Part shown: positions 1 to 9,348 of the stretch, piece by piece
How positions within the stretch are numbered: the stretch's first letter is position 1
Layout: each line of letters opens with the position of its first letter
Assembly: GCF_025353885.1 (NCBI RefSeq)
Contig: NZ_JANXNX010000106.1
Span: 1 to 34,483 of the forward strand
Direction of reading: 5' to 3'
DNA: 34,483 bases
From: Sphingomonas sp.
GTDB lineage: Bacteria > Pseudomonadota > Alphaproteobacteria > Sphingomonadales > Sphingomonadaceae
Position numbers and translations under genes: made by a program
Notes under the pieces: model-generated
What the model was told of the DNA's origin: nothing
Databases searched by the model: none
The model's input: only the letters and a program-made list of their open reading frames with translations

Positions 1-24
1 AAAGAAATGCTTCCGATCCGACAG

Positions 25-58
25 CCGTATAGGCCCCGGCCTGCGCCGGGGTGACGGG
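25..58 (+). repeat. Short palindromic hairpin repeat, copy 1
   Basis: A 34-bp element with a 7-bp stem CCCCGGC/GCCGGGG (34-40 with 45-51) around a CTGC loop, flanked by CCGTATAGG on the left and TGACGG on the right. It matches the reverse complement of the copy at 1441-1474 at nearly every base. It lies just beyond the stop codon of the minus-strand PLP gene that ends at 75, so it could also act as a transcription-end or mRNA-stabilising hairpin. Repeats of this look are scattered between genes in many sphingomonads; the family assignment is from memory. Confidence 0.75.
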
Positions 59-74
59 CCGATTGTCTGGCCCC

Positions 75-1379
75 CTAAACCGCCCCCAACGCCTGCCGGA
101 AATCGGCGATCAGGTCGTCCGCATTTTCAACCCCCACCGAAATACGCACCAGATTGTCGCTGATCCCCAGCCCATCCTTGCGTTCTTGCGGCACGGAGAT
201 GTGCGTCATCGCGGCGGGCGCGCTGGCCAGCGTTTCGGTCCCGCCCAGACTGACCGCCAGCTTGGCGATCTTCAGTGCGTCCAGGAACGCGAACGCCTCG
301 CGCTCGCCGCCCTTCAGGTACAGCGAAAACGTCGATCCCGCCCCGGTGCAATGGCGATTATAGATGTCCGCCTGCCGTGATCCGGCCTCCAAGAAACCCA
401 GATACCCGACCGTTTCGACCTGCGGCTGTTCGCGCAGGAACGCACACACCTTCGCCGCATTTTCGCCCGCCCGGCTCATCCGCAGTTCCAGCGTCTCCAG
501 GCTGCGCAACAACATCCATGCCGAGTGCGGATCGGTGATCGTGCCGATTGTGTTGCGCATCATCCGGATCGGGTTGATCATGACCTTCGACCCGACCGCG
601 CCGCCCGCGACCAGGTCGCTGTGCCCGCCCGCATATTTGGTCAGCGAATAGATCACCAAGTCGGCACCCTGTTTCAGCGGCTTCGCCCACAGCGGCCCCA
701 GAAACGTATTGTCGATGACGATCGGTGGCTTTTCACCCGGAAACGCGGCGTCGCGCGACGCCTTGACCGCCTCCACATCGACCAGCGCATTGGTCGGATT
801 CGCCGGGCTTTCCAGATAAACCAGCGCGACATTGCCCTTGGCCTTGGCCGCCGTCATCACCGCATCGATCTCGTCGCGCGTCGCGCCCGCCGGAAAGTCG
901 AGCCAATGCACGCCAAACCGGCCCAAGATGCGCCCGATCAGCGTTTCGGTCGCGGCATAAAGCGGTGCCGAATGGACAATGACGTCGCCGGGCTTGACCA
1001 GTGCGAGCATGACGGTCGCAATCGCCGACATTCCGCTGGAAAACACCAGTGCGTCCTCGGCATCTTCCCAGATACTTAAGCGGTCCTCCAGAATTTCCTG
1101 GTTCGGACCGTTGAAGCGTGAATAGACCAGCCCCTCCGCACCGCCCGGTCGCTTGCCGGTGATCCCTTCGAAAAACCGTTTTCCGGCCGCCGCATTTTCA
1201 AAGACGAACGTCGAAGTCAGAAAAATCGGCGGCTTCAGCGATCCCTCGGATAACGCGGGATCGAACCCGTGGCCCATCATCAGCGTCTCGGGCGACAGCC
1301 GCCGCCCGCCGATTTCGAGGATGTCCTGCTTGGGGCGGCGGCGCGGGCTGACGCCCGTCAATTCGGCTTCATCGGTCAT
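75..1379 (-). CDS. Cys/Met metabolism PLP-dependent enzyme (cystathionine gamma-synthase family)
   Basis: A 434-residue fold-type I PLP enzyme of the family that includes cystathionine gamma-synthase, O-succinylhomoserine sulfhydrylase and methionine gamma-lyase; it acts in the cytosol on sulfur amino acids or their homoserine-ester precursors. Visible hallmarks are the YSRF motif near residue 87 (phosphate contact from the neighbouring subunit), SSGMSAI at 114-120, the PLP aspartate in VIDNTF near 223, and the Schiff-base lysine K248 in SLTKYAGGHSD. The N-terminus has about 35 residues more than the shortest family members. The gene stands alone, with hairpin repeats beyond both ends. Which of the family reactions it performs cannot be decided from the sequence, so no gene symbol is given. 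The family is sure, the substrate is not. Confidence 0.9.
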   Translation of the reverse strand: MTDEAELTGVSPRRRPKQDILEIGGRRLSPETLMMGHGFDPALSEGSLKPPIFLTSTFVFENAAAGKRFFEGITGKRPGGAEGLVYSRFNGPNQEILEDRLSIWEDAEDALVFSSGMSAIATVMLALVKPGDVIVHSAPLYAATETLIGRILGRFGVHWLDFPAGATRDEIDAVMTAAKAKGNVALVYLESPANPTNALVDVEAVKASRDAAFPGEKPPIVIDNTFLGPLWAKPLKQGADLVIYSLTKYAGGHSDLVAGGAVGSKVMINPIRMMRNTIGTITDPHSAWMLLRSLETLELRMSRAGENAAKVCAFLREQPQVETVGYLGFLEAGSRQADIYNRHCTGAGSTFSLYLKGGEREAFAFLDALKIAKLAVSLGGTETLASAPAAMTHISVPQERKDGLGISDNLVRISVGVENADDLIADFRQALGAV

Positions 1380-1440
1380 CGGGATTTCCTTGGCATCTTC
1401 TCATGATGCGCGTTGTAACGCGTCGAGCTGCATCCCGATA

Positions 1441-1474
1441 CCGTCACCCCGGCGAAGGCCGGGGCCTATACGGG
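1441..1474 (-). repeat. Short palindromic hairpin repeat, copy 2
   Basis: Second copy of the 34-bp element, in inverted orientation relative to copies 1 and 3. The stem CCCCGGC/GCCGGGG is at 1447-1453 and 1458-1464, with loop GAAG. It lies in the 158-bp gap between the start of the PLP gene (1379) and the end of pgeF (1538), and forms a head-to-head pair with copy 3 about 47 bp away, an arrangement like that of bacterial interspersed REP pairs. Confidence 0.8.
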
Positions 1475-1521
1475 CTTATTCATCGGTCGCACATGTGATA
1501 AAGGCACACCCAATCCGACGT

Positions 1522-1554
1522 CCGCACAGGCCCCGGCCTAAGCTGGGGTGACGG
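1522..1554 (+). repeat. Short palindromic hairpin repeat, copy 3, overlapping the pgeF stop codon
   Basis: Diverged third copy. The stem is CCCCGGC (1531-1537) with GCTGGGG (1542-1548), which keeps pairing through a G-U wobble, and the loop is CTAA. The element overlaps the 3' end of pgeF: the TAG stop codon (1538-1540) and the last few codons (TVTPA) are encoded by it. It may serve as the transcription-end hairpin of the lgt operon. Confidence 0.7.
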
Positions 1555-2323
1555 TCGAACCCACCGCAATCAACGAAATCTGTCGCCCATAATCCGGCTC
1601 GCCGCCATGCGTCGCCCGCCGAAAACTAAAGAACCGCGTCGGCAGCGCATAGGTGTCCAGCCCCAGCGCCGCCACGCGCGTCACGCCCGCCGCCGCAAGC
1701 CGGTGTGCGACATACGCTTCCAGGTCGAATTGGAAATGACCCGCCCGCCGACCGTCGGCAAAAAAGCGCTCGGTGGCGGGATCGTGGGCGGCAAAGCGCA
1801 TCCGGAACGCGTCGTCCACCTCATAGGACGCCCGCGCGATACAGGGTCCGATTGCCGCTGTAATCCGGTCGCGGCGCGCGCCAAGCCGTTCCATCGCGGC
1901 GACTGTGGCATCGGTGATCCCGCCCAGCGCACCCTTCCACCCCGCGTGCGCCGCGCCGACGACTCCGGCCTCGACATCGGCCAGCAGGACGGGCGCGCAA
2001 TCCGCCGTGACGATGCCCAGCACCAGTCCGGGGCGGTCGGTCACCAGCGCGTCGGCATGCGGGCGCGCGTCGTCGGGAAAGGGCGCTTCGACCGTCACCG
2101 CATCCGCCGAATGGGTCTGGTAGACCGTCACCAGTTGCGCCCCCGGAGCCACCGCCGCGACCGCCCGCCGCCGATTCTCGGCCACCGCCAGCGGGTCATC
2201 CTGCGACCCCAGGCCGACATTCAGGCCGCTCACGATTCCGTTCGAAACACCGCCATTCCGACCCAAAAACCCATGCGGGACACCCGATAACAAGCCCGAT
2301 TGGCTAATATCGCACATCATCAT
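1538..2323 (-). CDS. pgeF: Peptidoglycan editing factor PgeF (laccase-domain, YfiH family)
   Basis: A 261-residue protein of the copper/zinc-binding YlmD/YfiH family (polyphenol oxidase fold). In E. coli the homologue corrects peptidoglycan precursors by removing wrongly inserted L-Ser from UDP-MurNAc. The metal triad is visible as H71 (YQTHSAD), C109 (TADCAP) and H126 (AHAGWKG). The start codon overlaps the end of the upstream methyltransferase gene by 4 bases, which indicates translational coupling in the lgt-methyltransferase-pgeF operon. ATG codons one or two positions later are equally possible starts. The C-terminal residues TVTPA come from a hairpin repeat and probably replace the ancestral tail. 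Confidence 0.93.
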   Translation of the reverse strand: MMMCDISQSGLLSGVPHGFLGRNGGVSNGIVSGLNVGLGSQDDPLAVAENRRRAVAAVAPGAQLVTVYQTHSADAVTVEAPFPDDARPHADALVTDRPGLVLGIVTADCAPVLLADVEAGVVGAAHAGWKGALGGITDATVAAMERLGARRDRITAAIGPCIARASYEVDDAFRMRFAAHDPATERFFADGRRAGHFQFDLEAYVAHRLAAAGVTRVAALGLDTYALPTRFFSFRRATHGGEPDYGRQISLIAVGSTVTPA

Positions 2324-3378
2324 GAAAAGCCGCTCGGGATGGGCCAGTTGCGCGCGGTGATGGCCATCGCCCGGAACAGTATCCCCATCGCGTCTGGCGC
2401 GGTAAGTCTTTGATGTGCCGCGACAATCTCATCTGCCCGTGCCGGGGATTGCCGCGCCAGCGCCGCCGCGCGGGCGGCGATTCCCATGCTCCCCAGGAAA
2501 TCGCGCTGCGACACCGGGCCGTGGACGATCGATCCGGTCAGCGTCGCGGCGGCACCCAAGGTGGCAAAATCGACGTGCGCGCTCAAATCGACGGTGCCGG
2601 GCGCATCGAACGGATTGGCGGGCTGATGGTGGCGGACCGCCTGCAAAGTCTCACCGGCCGCGGGTCCGTCATAGCCATAATCGACGACAAGCACCGCGCC
2701 GCCCTGCCGCTCAAGTCGTTGTGATAGCGCGCGAATAATGGCGACGCCCGGCGGCGAAGTCTCGACGATGCTGCCCACCGGCGCATCCCGCAGCGACTCG
2801 GGCACGATCGTTTCCGGCACCAGTTTTCCCGATACCGGCAGGAACAGCGTATCCTGGCACGCGACCATCCGCTGTCGCCAGCCATCAGGCGCGCGGACCA
2901 GTTGCTGAACCGGCAGCGCGTCAAAAAACTCATTGCAAACAACAACTAACGCGCCATCTTTGGGCAGGGTCGTGATGTCATCGTGCCAGATCGCGCCCGG
3001 CAAAACCCGCCGCTGCTCGTCCCGCAACCGCGGAGAGGTCTCAACGAGATGCTCTACCAACTTCATCCCGCCGCGCGCCATCGCCCGCCCCGCATCCACC
3101 GCCAGCGTCCCGCGACCGGGGCCGAGTTCGACATAATGCACCGCCGGTCGTCCCGCGCGGTCCCACAGGTCGGTCAGCCAGACCCCGATCAGTTCACCGA
3201 ACATCTGGCTGATTTCCGGCGCGGTGATGAAATCGCCGTCGGCCCCGACCGAGGCGCGGGTCGCATAATATTCGGCATTGGCAGCCGCCATGAACTGCGC
3301 CACCGACATTGGCCCGCCCAGCGTGATCGCCCGCGCCAGTCGTTCAGGCAGCGCGCCGATTTCAAGCGACGCTGGCAA
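2320..3378 (-). CDS. Class I SAM-dependent methyltransferase, NDUFAF7/MidA family
   Basis: A 352-residue protein of the family (formerly DUF185) whose mitochondrial member NDUFAF7 methylates an arginine of complex I subunit NDUFS2. Signature segments are [10 protein letters not shown] at 48-57 and the SAM-binding motif ELGPGRGTL at 84-92. Length agrees with the family. It overlaps the end of lgt by 17 bases and the start of pgeF by 4, so the three genes are almost certainly one operon. The bacterial substrate is not established; methylation of the complex I subunit NuoD is a reasonable inference from the mitochondrial homologue. Confidence 0.9.
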   Translation of the reverse strand: MPASLEIGALPERLARAITLGGPMSVAQFMAAANAEYYATRASVGADGDFITAPEISQMFGELIGVWLTDLWDRAGRPAVHYVELGPGRGTLAVDAGRAMARGGMKLVEHLVETSPRLRDEQRRVLPGAIWHDDITTLPKDGALVVVCNEFFDALPVQQLVRAPDGWRQRMVACQDTLFLPVSGKLVPETIVPESLRDAPVGSIVETSPPGVAIIRALSQRLERQGGAVLVVDYGYDGPAAGETLQAVRHHQPANPFDAPGTVDLSAHVDFATLGAAATLTGSIVHGPVSQRDFLGSMGIAARAAALARQSPARADEIVAAHQRLTAPDAMGILFRAMAITARNWPIPSGFS

Positions 3379-4225
3379 GACCCGCCGTACCCTCGACCCG
3401 CACGCGCCGGGCCTTTGCGGTCGCGACCAGATAGAGGCCGACCAGGATCATCGGGATCGACAGCGTCTGCCCCATCGTCAGGCCCCACGACAGATGCTCG
3501 AGCCCCGCATCGGGTTGCCGCACCAGTTCCAGCAAAGTGCGCGCCAGACCGTAACCGACCAGTCCGGTGCCGACCAGCTTGCCAGGCTGGTAACGCGCAT
3601 CGGTCTTCCAGAACATCAGGTTCAGCACCGCGAACAGCACGATTCCCTCCAGCCCCGCCTCATAGAGCTGGCTGGGATGGCGCGGGATGCCGTCGCCCGT
3701 TGCCGGAAATATGATGCCCCACGGCAGCGTCGTCGGTCGCCCCCACAGCTCGCCGTTCACGAAATTTGCCAGCCGCCCAAAGAATAGCCCGAACGGCGTC
3801 ACGCAGGCCACATAGTCGCAGATCCGCATCATGTTGAGCCGGTGCTTGCGCGTGAAATACAGCAGCGCGAGGATGACGCCCAGGAAGCCGCCGTGGAGCG
3901 ACATCCCGCCCTCCCACAGCTTCAGCATCTCGAACGGGGTTGCGATCATCTCGGGCTTGTAGAACAGGATATAGCCGATCCGCCCGCCGAGGATGATGCC
4001 CAGCGTGACGTAAAAGACCAGGTCGTCGGCATGACGCCGCGCCATCGGTGCGCCGGGCTGCGCGAGCAGCTTCAGCAGATACCACCAGCCCACCAGAATC
4101 CCCGAAATATAGGCGATGCTATACCAGCGGAGCTTGAAGAAACCGAGGTCGAGGGCGATCGGCGACAGATGCAGGTCGCTCCAATTGATGGCTGCCGTAG
4201 CGTCACTTGCGAACTGTGCAATCAA
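3362..4225 (-). CDS. lgt: Prolipoprotein diacylglyceryl transferase
   Basis: A 287-residue inner-membrane enzyme that moves diacylglycerol from phosphatidylglycerol to the lipobox cysteine of prolipoproteins, the first step of lipoprotein maturation. It has several hydrophobic segments, the conserved SLHGGFLG segment, and the signature [13 protein letters not shown] with the arginine and asparagine that define the family. The start is TTG at 4225, preceded by a GGGGAAAAG ribosome-binding site; there is no in-frame ATG before the conserved region. First gene of the lgt-methyltransferase-pgeF operon and divergent from the acyl-CoA synthetase gene, with about 70 bp between them. Confidence 0.96.
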   Translation of the reverse strand: MIAQFASDATAAINWSDLHLSPIALDLGFFKLRWYSIAYISGILVGWWYLLKLLAQPGAPMARRHADDLVFYVTLGIILGGRIGYILFYKPEMIATPFEMLKLWEGGMSLHGGFLGVILALLYFTRKHRLNMMRICDYVACVTPFGLFFGRLANFVNGELWGRPTTLPWGIIFPATGDGIPRHPSQLYEAGLEGIVLFAVLNLMFWKTDARYQPGKLVGTGLVGYGLARTLLELVRQPDAGLEHLSWGLTMGQTLSIPMILVGLYLVATAKARRVRVEGTAGLASVA

Positions 4226-4294
4226 AGCTTTTCCCCATGAGTTTCGCGCTCCATACAGAGCGTGTTGGCGAAGACCAAGCGGAGAGACGACACG

Positions 4295-6013
4295 ATGCTA
4301 TCGGAACTGGACCTGCGGATCGAACAAGCGATCGGCGACCTTACAAATGCGGATGGTCTGCTGCCGCTGACGACGTTTGCGCTGCCCGGTGGAAACCTGG
4401 TTCCGATGATCGCAAGCGCCCCGCCGACGCTTAATGCCTATTTCGCCGAATTCTGCGCGCAACACGGCGATGCCGACTTCATCGTCGATGGCGACGAGCG
4501 CATCAGCTTCACGCAAGGCTATGCTGCCGCCGTCGACGTGGCCCAAGCGCTGGTCACCGGGTTCGGCATAAAGCCCGGCGATCGGATCGGCATCGCGATG
4601 CGGAACGCCCCCAGCTGGATCATCCTGTACATGGGCACGCTGATGGCCGGCGGCGTCGCCACGCTGCTCAACGGCTGGTGGCAGGGAGCCGAACTGTCGA
4701 ACGGTGTTGCCGATGTCGAGGCCCGGCTGGTGTTTGCCGACCCACCGCGCGTGAAGCGGCTCAATCAGTGCGGCAATCCTCCTGCGTGCGAAATCGTCTC
4801 GGTCGATGTTGCCTTGCCTCTTGCCGAGGCCCTGGAACATATCATCGTGCGCGGCACGGGGGCCGTCGAATTGCCGACTGTCGAACCCGACGACCTGGCG
4901 ACGATCCTGTTTACAAGTGGATCGACGGGCCAGTCGAAGGGCGCGTGTTCGACCCACCGCGCGGTCGTTCAGGCGACCTTCTCTTATCTGGCCACGGCAA
5001 TGGTGGTCCTCCGGCTCGGAACCGAAAATGGCACGATCAAGGCAGATGCCCCCCAACATGCCGTCCTGATGACAGTGCCGCTGTTCCACGTTACCGGTGA
5101 AGTTCCGATGATGCTCGTCAGCTTCGCGATCGGTCGCAAGATCGTGATGATGCCCAAATGGGACACACTGCGGGCGATGCAGCTGATCGAAAGCGAGCGG
5201 GTCACCAACTTTACAGGTGTGCCACTGATGAGCTGGGAGATCCTGAATCACCCTGATCGTAGCCAGTATGACCTGTCGACGGTGCAGTCCTTCTTTGCCG
5301 GGGGCGCGCCGCGCCCGCCCGAACACGTCCGGCGGCTGAACGAGGAACTGCCCGCGCCACCCGCCCTTGGTTACGGGCTGACTGAAACCAATGCCGTCGG
5401 CTGCAGCAACTTCCTCACCAACTATCTCGACAAGCCGAATTCGACGGGCAGGGCTTCGAAACCGCTGGTCGACGTCGCCATTCTGGATGATGCGGGCACA
5501 TCGGTGCCGCAGGGCGAACGCGGGGAAATTTGCATTCGCACGGTCGCCAATTTCCGCGAATATTGGAACCGGCCCGAAGCCACGGCGGCAGCGACGACGA
5601 CCGACGGCTATTTCCGAACGGGCGATATCGGCTATCTTGATCCCGAAGGCTATATCTTCATCGTCGACCGCAAGAAGGACATCATCATTCGCGGTGGCGA
5701 AAATATCAGCTGCCAAGAAGTCGAAGCCGCTATCTATACCCATCCCGCCGTCGCCGAGGCCTGTGTATTCGGATTGCCCGACGAGCGGCTGGGCGAGATT
5801 GTTGGGGCGCTGGTCCATTATCATCCCGGTGATCACCTGAGCGAGGAAGCCCTGCGGTTTTTCCTCGGCGAACAATTAGCCGCGTTCAAGGTGCCAGCCC
5901 AGGTCTGGATTTCCGAGACGCCGTTGCCAAAGCTCGGGACCGAAAAGATCGACAAGGTCGCACTCCGGGCGCAGTATCGCCAGATATTCATCCAGCAGTC
6001 GGTCGACGCCTAG
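4295..6013 (+). CDS. Class I adenylate-forming enzyme, probable acyl-CoA synthetase
   Basis: A 572-residue ANL-superfamily enzyme that probably activates a carboxylic acid through an acyl-AMP to its CoA thioester in the cytosol. Core motifs appear in order: the P-loop [15 protein letters not shown], the adenine motif [25 protein letters not shown] with the ribose-binding aspartate, the hinge [15 protein letters not shown], and the C-terminal catalytic lysine in TEKIDK, where Glu replaces the usual Gly. ATG 4295 is chosen because GGAGAG lies 8 bases upstream; a GTG at 4262 in the same frame lacks such a site. Neighbours do not reveal the substrate; a medium- or long-chain or aryl acid is possible. 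Confidence 0.88.
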   Translation: MLSELDLRIEQAIGDLTNADGLLPLTTFALPGGNLVPMIASAPPTLNAYFAEFCAQHGDADFIVDGDERISFTQGYAAAVDVAQALVTGFGIKPGDRIGIAMRNAPSWIILYMGTLMAGGVATLLNGWWQGAELSNGVADVEARLVFADPPRVKRLNQCGNPPACEIVSVDVALPLAEALEHIIVRGTGAVELPTVEPDDLATILFTSGSTGQSKGACSTHRAVVQATFSYLATAMVVLRLGTENGTIKADAPQHAVLMTVPLFHVTGEVPMMLVSFAIGRKIVMMPKWDTLRAMQLIESERVTNFTGVPLMSWEILNHPDRSQYDLSTVQSFFAGGAPRPPEHVRRLNEELPAPPALGYGLTETNAVGCSNFLTNYLDKPNSTGRASKPLVDVAILDDAGTSVPQGERGEICIRTVANFREYWNRPEATAAATTTDGYFRTGDIGYLDPEGYIFIVDRKKDIIIRGGENISCQEVEAAIYTHPAVAEACVFGLPDERLGEIVGALVHYHPGDHLSEEALRFFLGEQLAAFKVPAQVWISETPLPKLGTEKIDKVALRAQYRQIFIQQSVDA

Positions 6014-6052
6014 GTCTGGCGTGAACCCACGCGCTTGCCTATCAGTCGACTG

Positions 6053-8311
6053 ATGGCCGTCGATCGTTCGCTTCGTTTCCCCCGCACTATGACGCGTCGC
6101 GGCCTGTTGATCGGCGGCGGTGCGGGGGTCGGGCTGCTGATTGGATGGGGCGCGTGGCCCCGGACCTATCGACCCAATCTAAATGCGACGCGCGATGAAC
6201 GGATTTTCAACGCCTTCGTAAAGATCGGGATGGACGGACATGTGACGGTTGTCGTGCCGCAGGTCGAGATGGGGCAGGGGGTCTACACCACCTTGCCGCA
6301 GATCGTGGCCGACGAATTGGGCGCGGACTGGCGGACGATCGGGGTCGAGCCTGCACCAATTAACCCACTGTATAACAACAGTCTGTTCGTCGAGGAATGG
6401 GACGGTGACAACGGCGAGCGCCAGGGTTTAACCAATCTATGGCTGTTGCGTGACGGGTTAATGGTAACCGGCGGATCGACGTCGGTGCGGGGGTTCGAGG
6501 ATCGGCTGCGCGAGGCGGGCGCGGCGGCGCGGGCATTATTGTGCGTTGCCGCCGCAAAACGCTGGGATGCCGACTGGCGCGCGTGCGACACCGGGAGCGG
6601 ATTCGTAACTCGGGGCGAGGACCGGGTCAGGTTCGGGGAGATTGCCGCTGAAGCGGCAACGGCGAAGCTGCCGAGAGACATCGGACTTCGCGAGGGCCGC
6701 AACAACCGGCTGACAGGCCAGTCGTTGCCCCGTCTGGATGCCCCGTCGAAGGTTGATGGCAGCGCCCAATATGCCGCCGATATTCGGCTGCCCGACATGG
6801 TCTATGCCAGCATCGCGCAGGGGCCGATCGGCAATACCCGGCTGAAATCGATTGACCGGCGTGCGGCGGAGCGGATCGCAGGTGTTCTAGCGGTGGTGCA
6901 GACCGACGGCTGGGTGGCCGTCGTCGCGACAAACTGGTGGACGGCGAACACGGCACTGTTGGCGATGCGGCCCAAGTTCGAGACGACAGGCGGGCTGGCC
7001 GATGATCGCAAGATCGACGCGGCGTTGGACGCAGCGTTCGAGAATGGAACCCGGATCACCAGCATCGGCGACGTCGGCGCGGCGTTTCGCGGGGCGCAGG
7101 TGCTGACTGCCCACTATCGAATCGGCCTGGCACCCCATGCCGCGATCGAGCCGGTAAGCGCCACCGCCGCGATCGATCATGGTGAGATGCAATTGTGGAT
7201 CGGCACGCAGGTGCCGGGGCTGGCGGGGCAGGCGGCGGCGCGGGCGATCGGGCTGGACCCGGCCAAGGTGACAGTGCATCCCATGTTGATCGGCGGATCG
7301 TTTGGGCGGCGTTACGAAATCGAAATCGCGGCGCAGGCAGCCATTCTGGCGCAGAAGATGAAGCGTCCGGTGCAACTGGTCTGGTCGCGGGCAGAGGACA
7401 TGCGGCAGGATCGGTTCCGGCCCGCCGCCGCCGCTCGAATGGCCGCACGAATGGCGCCTGGTGGTCGTATCGAGGCGTGGCTGGGCAAGATTGCGACACC
7501 CGCCACGACCGCCGAATTGAAGGCGCGAATCGTCGGAAGCGTCGGCGCGCACGAAGCAATGACGGCACAGGCCGGGGTGTCGGTGCCGGCGTCGGTGGCG
7601 GGTGCCGTGCCGCCCTATGCGATCCCCAATGTCGCGATCGACCTTCATCCGGCGGGCATCGGTGTCCCGACGGGTGATTGGCGAGGGCGCGCCCACGGGG
7701 CGAGCGCATTCTTCACCGAATGTTTTATCGACGAACTGGCGGCGTCGCAGGGGATCGAACCATTTTCATTCCGCATGGGCTTGCTGGGGGACAATCCGCG
7801 GCTGGCCCTGTGCCTATCGAAATGCACTTCGCTCGGCGGCTGGAACGGCGGCGGACCCGGCACTGCGCAGGGACTCGCGTGTCATTCGATGGCAGGATCG
7901 CACGTCGCAGTGATGGCGGAGGCGCGCATCGGTGACGATGGCCGGGTAAAGGTCGATCGGCTGGTGGCGGTCGTGGATTGCGGCGAAATTATCAACCCCG
8001 ACATCGTCCGGCAACAGGTCGCGGGCGGCATGATCTTTGGGATGTCGGCGGCCACGGGGGCGGCAGTCAGCATCGAACGCGGACTGGCTGGGCCCGAACA
8101 GCTGGGCGCATTGCGCCTGCCAAGGCTGGTCGATGCACCACGCATCATCATCGAACTGGTCGGCACGCCGCACCGCGCAGGTGGCGTCGGTGAACTATCG
8201 GTCGCGCCGGTCGGGCCCGCCATCGCCAATGCTTTGTTTGCTGCTACGGGGCGGCGGTATCGCAGCTTGCCCTTGCTGGCGCCGATCGGCGGAATGGAGA
8301 CGAAATCCTAG
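6053..8311 (+). CDS. Molybdopterin-binding subunit, xanthine dehydrogenase family (IorB-like), Tat-type N-terminus
   Basis: A protein of about 750 residues resembling the large subunit of isoquinoline 1-oxidoreductase and related aldehyde dehydrogenases, which carry the molybdenum cofactor and hydroxylate aldehydes or N-heterocycles. The N-terminus has a twin-arginine motif (TRRGLLIGGG) followed by a hydrophobic stretch, then VVPQVEMGQGVYTTLPQIVA. Further on are GGSFGRR, FIDELA and, near the end, GVGEL with the conserved active-site glutamate. Start choice is uncertain: TTG 6035, ATG 6053 and ATG 6089 share the frame and none has a clear ribosome-binding site. The usual [2Fe-2S] partner gene is not adjacent. 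The stop TAG shares its last base with the GTG start of hemH. Confidence 0.85.
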   Translation: MAVDRSLRFPRTMTRRGLLIGGGAGVGLLIGWGAWPRTYRPNLNATRDERIFNAFVKIGMDGHVTVVVPQVEMGQGVYTTLPQIVADELGADWRTIGVEPAPINPLYNNSLFVEEWDGDNGERQGLTNLWLLRDGLMVTGGSTSVRGFEDRLREAGAAARALLCVAAAKRWDADWRACDTGSGFVTRGEDRVRFGEIAAEAATAKLPRDIGLREGRNNRLTGQSLPRLDAPSKVDGSAQYAADIRLPDMVYASIAQGPIGNTRLKSIDRRAAERIAGVLAVVQTDGWVAVVATNWWTANTALLAMRPKFETTGGLADDRKIDAALDAAFENGTRITSIGDVGAAFRGAQVLTAHYRIGLAPHAAIEPVSATAAIDHGEMQLWIGTQVPGLAGQAAARAIGLDPAKVTVHPMLIGGSFGRRYEIEIAAQAAILAQKMKRPVQLVWSRAEDMRQDRFRPAAAARMAARMAPGGRIEAWLGKIATPATTAELKARIVGSVGAHEAMTAQAGVSVPASVAGAVPPYAIPNVAIDLHPAGIGVPTGDWRGRAHGASAFFTECFIDELAASQGIEPFSFRMGLLGDNPRLALCLSKCTSLGGWNGGGPGTAQGLACHSMAGSHVAVMAEARIGDDGRVKVDRLVAVVDCGEIINPDIVRQQVAGGMIFGMSAATGAAVSIERGLAGPEQLGALRLPRLVDAPRIIIELVGTPHRAGGVGELSVAPVGPAIANALFAATGRRYRSLPLLAPIGGMETKS

Positions 8312-9318
8312 TGGACAAACCCGCCGACCATCCGCCGGTTGCACCGCCGCGCATTGGCGTGCTGCTAATCAATCTGGGAACCCCCGACGCTGCAACGCCG
8401 GTCGCGGTCAAACGGTATTTGCGCGAATTTCTGTCGGATCGTCGCGTTGTCGAATTACCACCGATCCTGTGGCAGCCGCTGCTTCGCGGTGTCGTGCTGA
8501 ACACGCGGCCTGCAAAGTCGGCGCACGCCTATGGCCAGATATGGACCGACGACGGTTCGCCCCTCGATGCCATCACGCGCGCGCAGGCGCGCGGCCTCGC
8601 GGACAGTTTCGGTCCGGTCGTGACGGTGGACTATGCAATGCGCTATGGCCAACCGACGATTCCGGACAAACTGCACGCGCTGAAGGCGATGGGGTGCGAA
8701 CGCATCCTGATTGCGCCGCTGTATCCGCAGTATTCGGGGGCAACGACCGGGACTGTAAACGACAAGGCCTTCGCGACGCTGGCGGCGATGCGCTGGCAAC
8801 CGGCGATCCGAACGCTGCCCCCCTATCATGACGATCCAGATTATATCGCGGCGCTTGCGGCTTCGATCTCGGCGTCGTTGGCTGAACTTTGTTTTGAACC
8901 CGAAGTGCTGGTGACGAGTTTTCATTCGATGCCGGAGGCGACCCTGATCAAGGGCGATCCCTATCATTGCCAGTGCCAGAAGACCGCCCGACTGCTGAGC
9001 GCAGCTTTGGGCCGTGACCTGGTGGTCAGTTTCCAATCGAAGCTGGGACGTGCGAAATGGCTGGGACCACCGACCGAAGCCACTTTGGCGCGGGTCGCGG
9101 GTGAGGGGGTGAAGTCGGTCGCGGTGGTCACCCCCGGGTTTTCTGCCGACAATCTGGAAACGCTGGAAGAGATCGCGATTCGTGGGCGTGAGACTTTCAT
9201 GGCGGCAGGGGGCCGGGATTTCGCCTGCCTGCCGTGCCTAAACGACAGTGAGCCGGGTATGGCGATGCTGCGAAAATTACTTGCGCGCGAACTTGAAGGC
9301 TGGAGCGCGCCTGTCTAG
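8311..9318 (+). CDS. hemH: Ferrochelatase
   Basis: A 335-residue enzyme that inserts Fe(II) into protoporphyrin IX, the last step of protoheme synthesis, on the cytoplasmic face of the membrane. It begins after a short tail with the family opening IGVLLINLGTPDA, contains VDYAMRYGQP, the metal-site histidine in TSFHSMPE, the segment SFQSKLGRAKWLGP, and VVTPGFSADNLETLEEI with the conserved glutamates. GTG at 8311 overlaps the upstream stop by one base (TAGTG), so translation is probably coupled to the molybdopterin subunit. The C-terminal part ends without the [2Fe-2S] cysteine cluster known from some ferrochelatases. Confidence 0.96.
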   Translation: MDKPADHPPVAPPRIGVLLINLGTPDAATPVAVKRYLREFLSDRRVVELPPILWQPLLRGVVLNTRPAKSAHAYGQIWTDDGSPLDAITRAQARGLADSFGPVVTVDYAMRYGQPTIPDKLHALKAMGCERILIAPLYPQYSGATTGTVNDKAFATLAAMRWQPAIRTLPPYHDDPDYIAALAASISASLAELCFEPEVLVTSFHSMPEATLIKGDPYHCQCQKTARLLSAALGRDLVVSFQSKLGRAKWLGPPTEATLARVAGEGVKSVAVVTPGFSADNLETLEEIAIRGRETFMAAGGRDFACLPCLNDSEPGMAMLRKLLARELEGWSAPV

Positions 9319-9348
9319 GCTTGAGCCTGATAATCGGGAGAGAGATAT

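Noticed and set aside
525-1079. Plus-strand frame opposite the PLP enzyme gene
   Set aside because: The minus strand encodes a complete PLP enzyme here; the plus-strand product is Arg/Asp rich and without pattern.
4298-5875. Long minus-strand open frame (525 codons) opposite the acyl-CoA synthetase
   Set aside because: It mirrors codon usage of a well-motivated plus-strand enzyme; its translation is rich in Arg, His, Asp and Gly with no domain.
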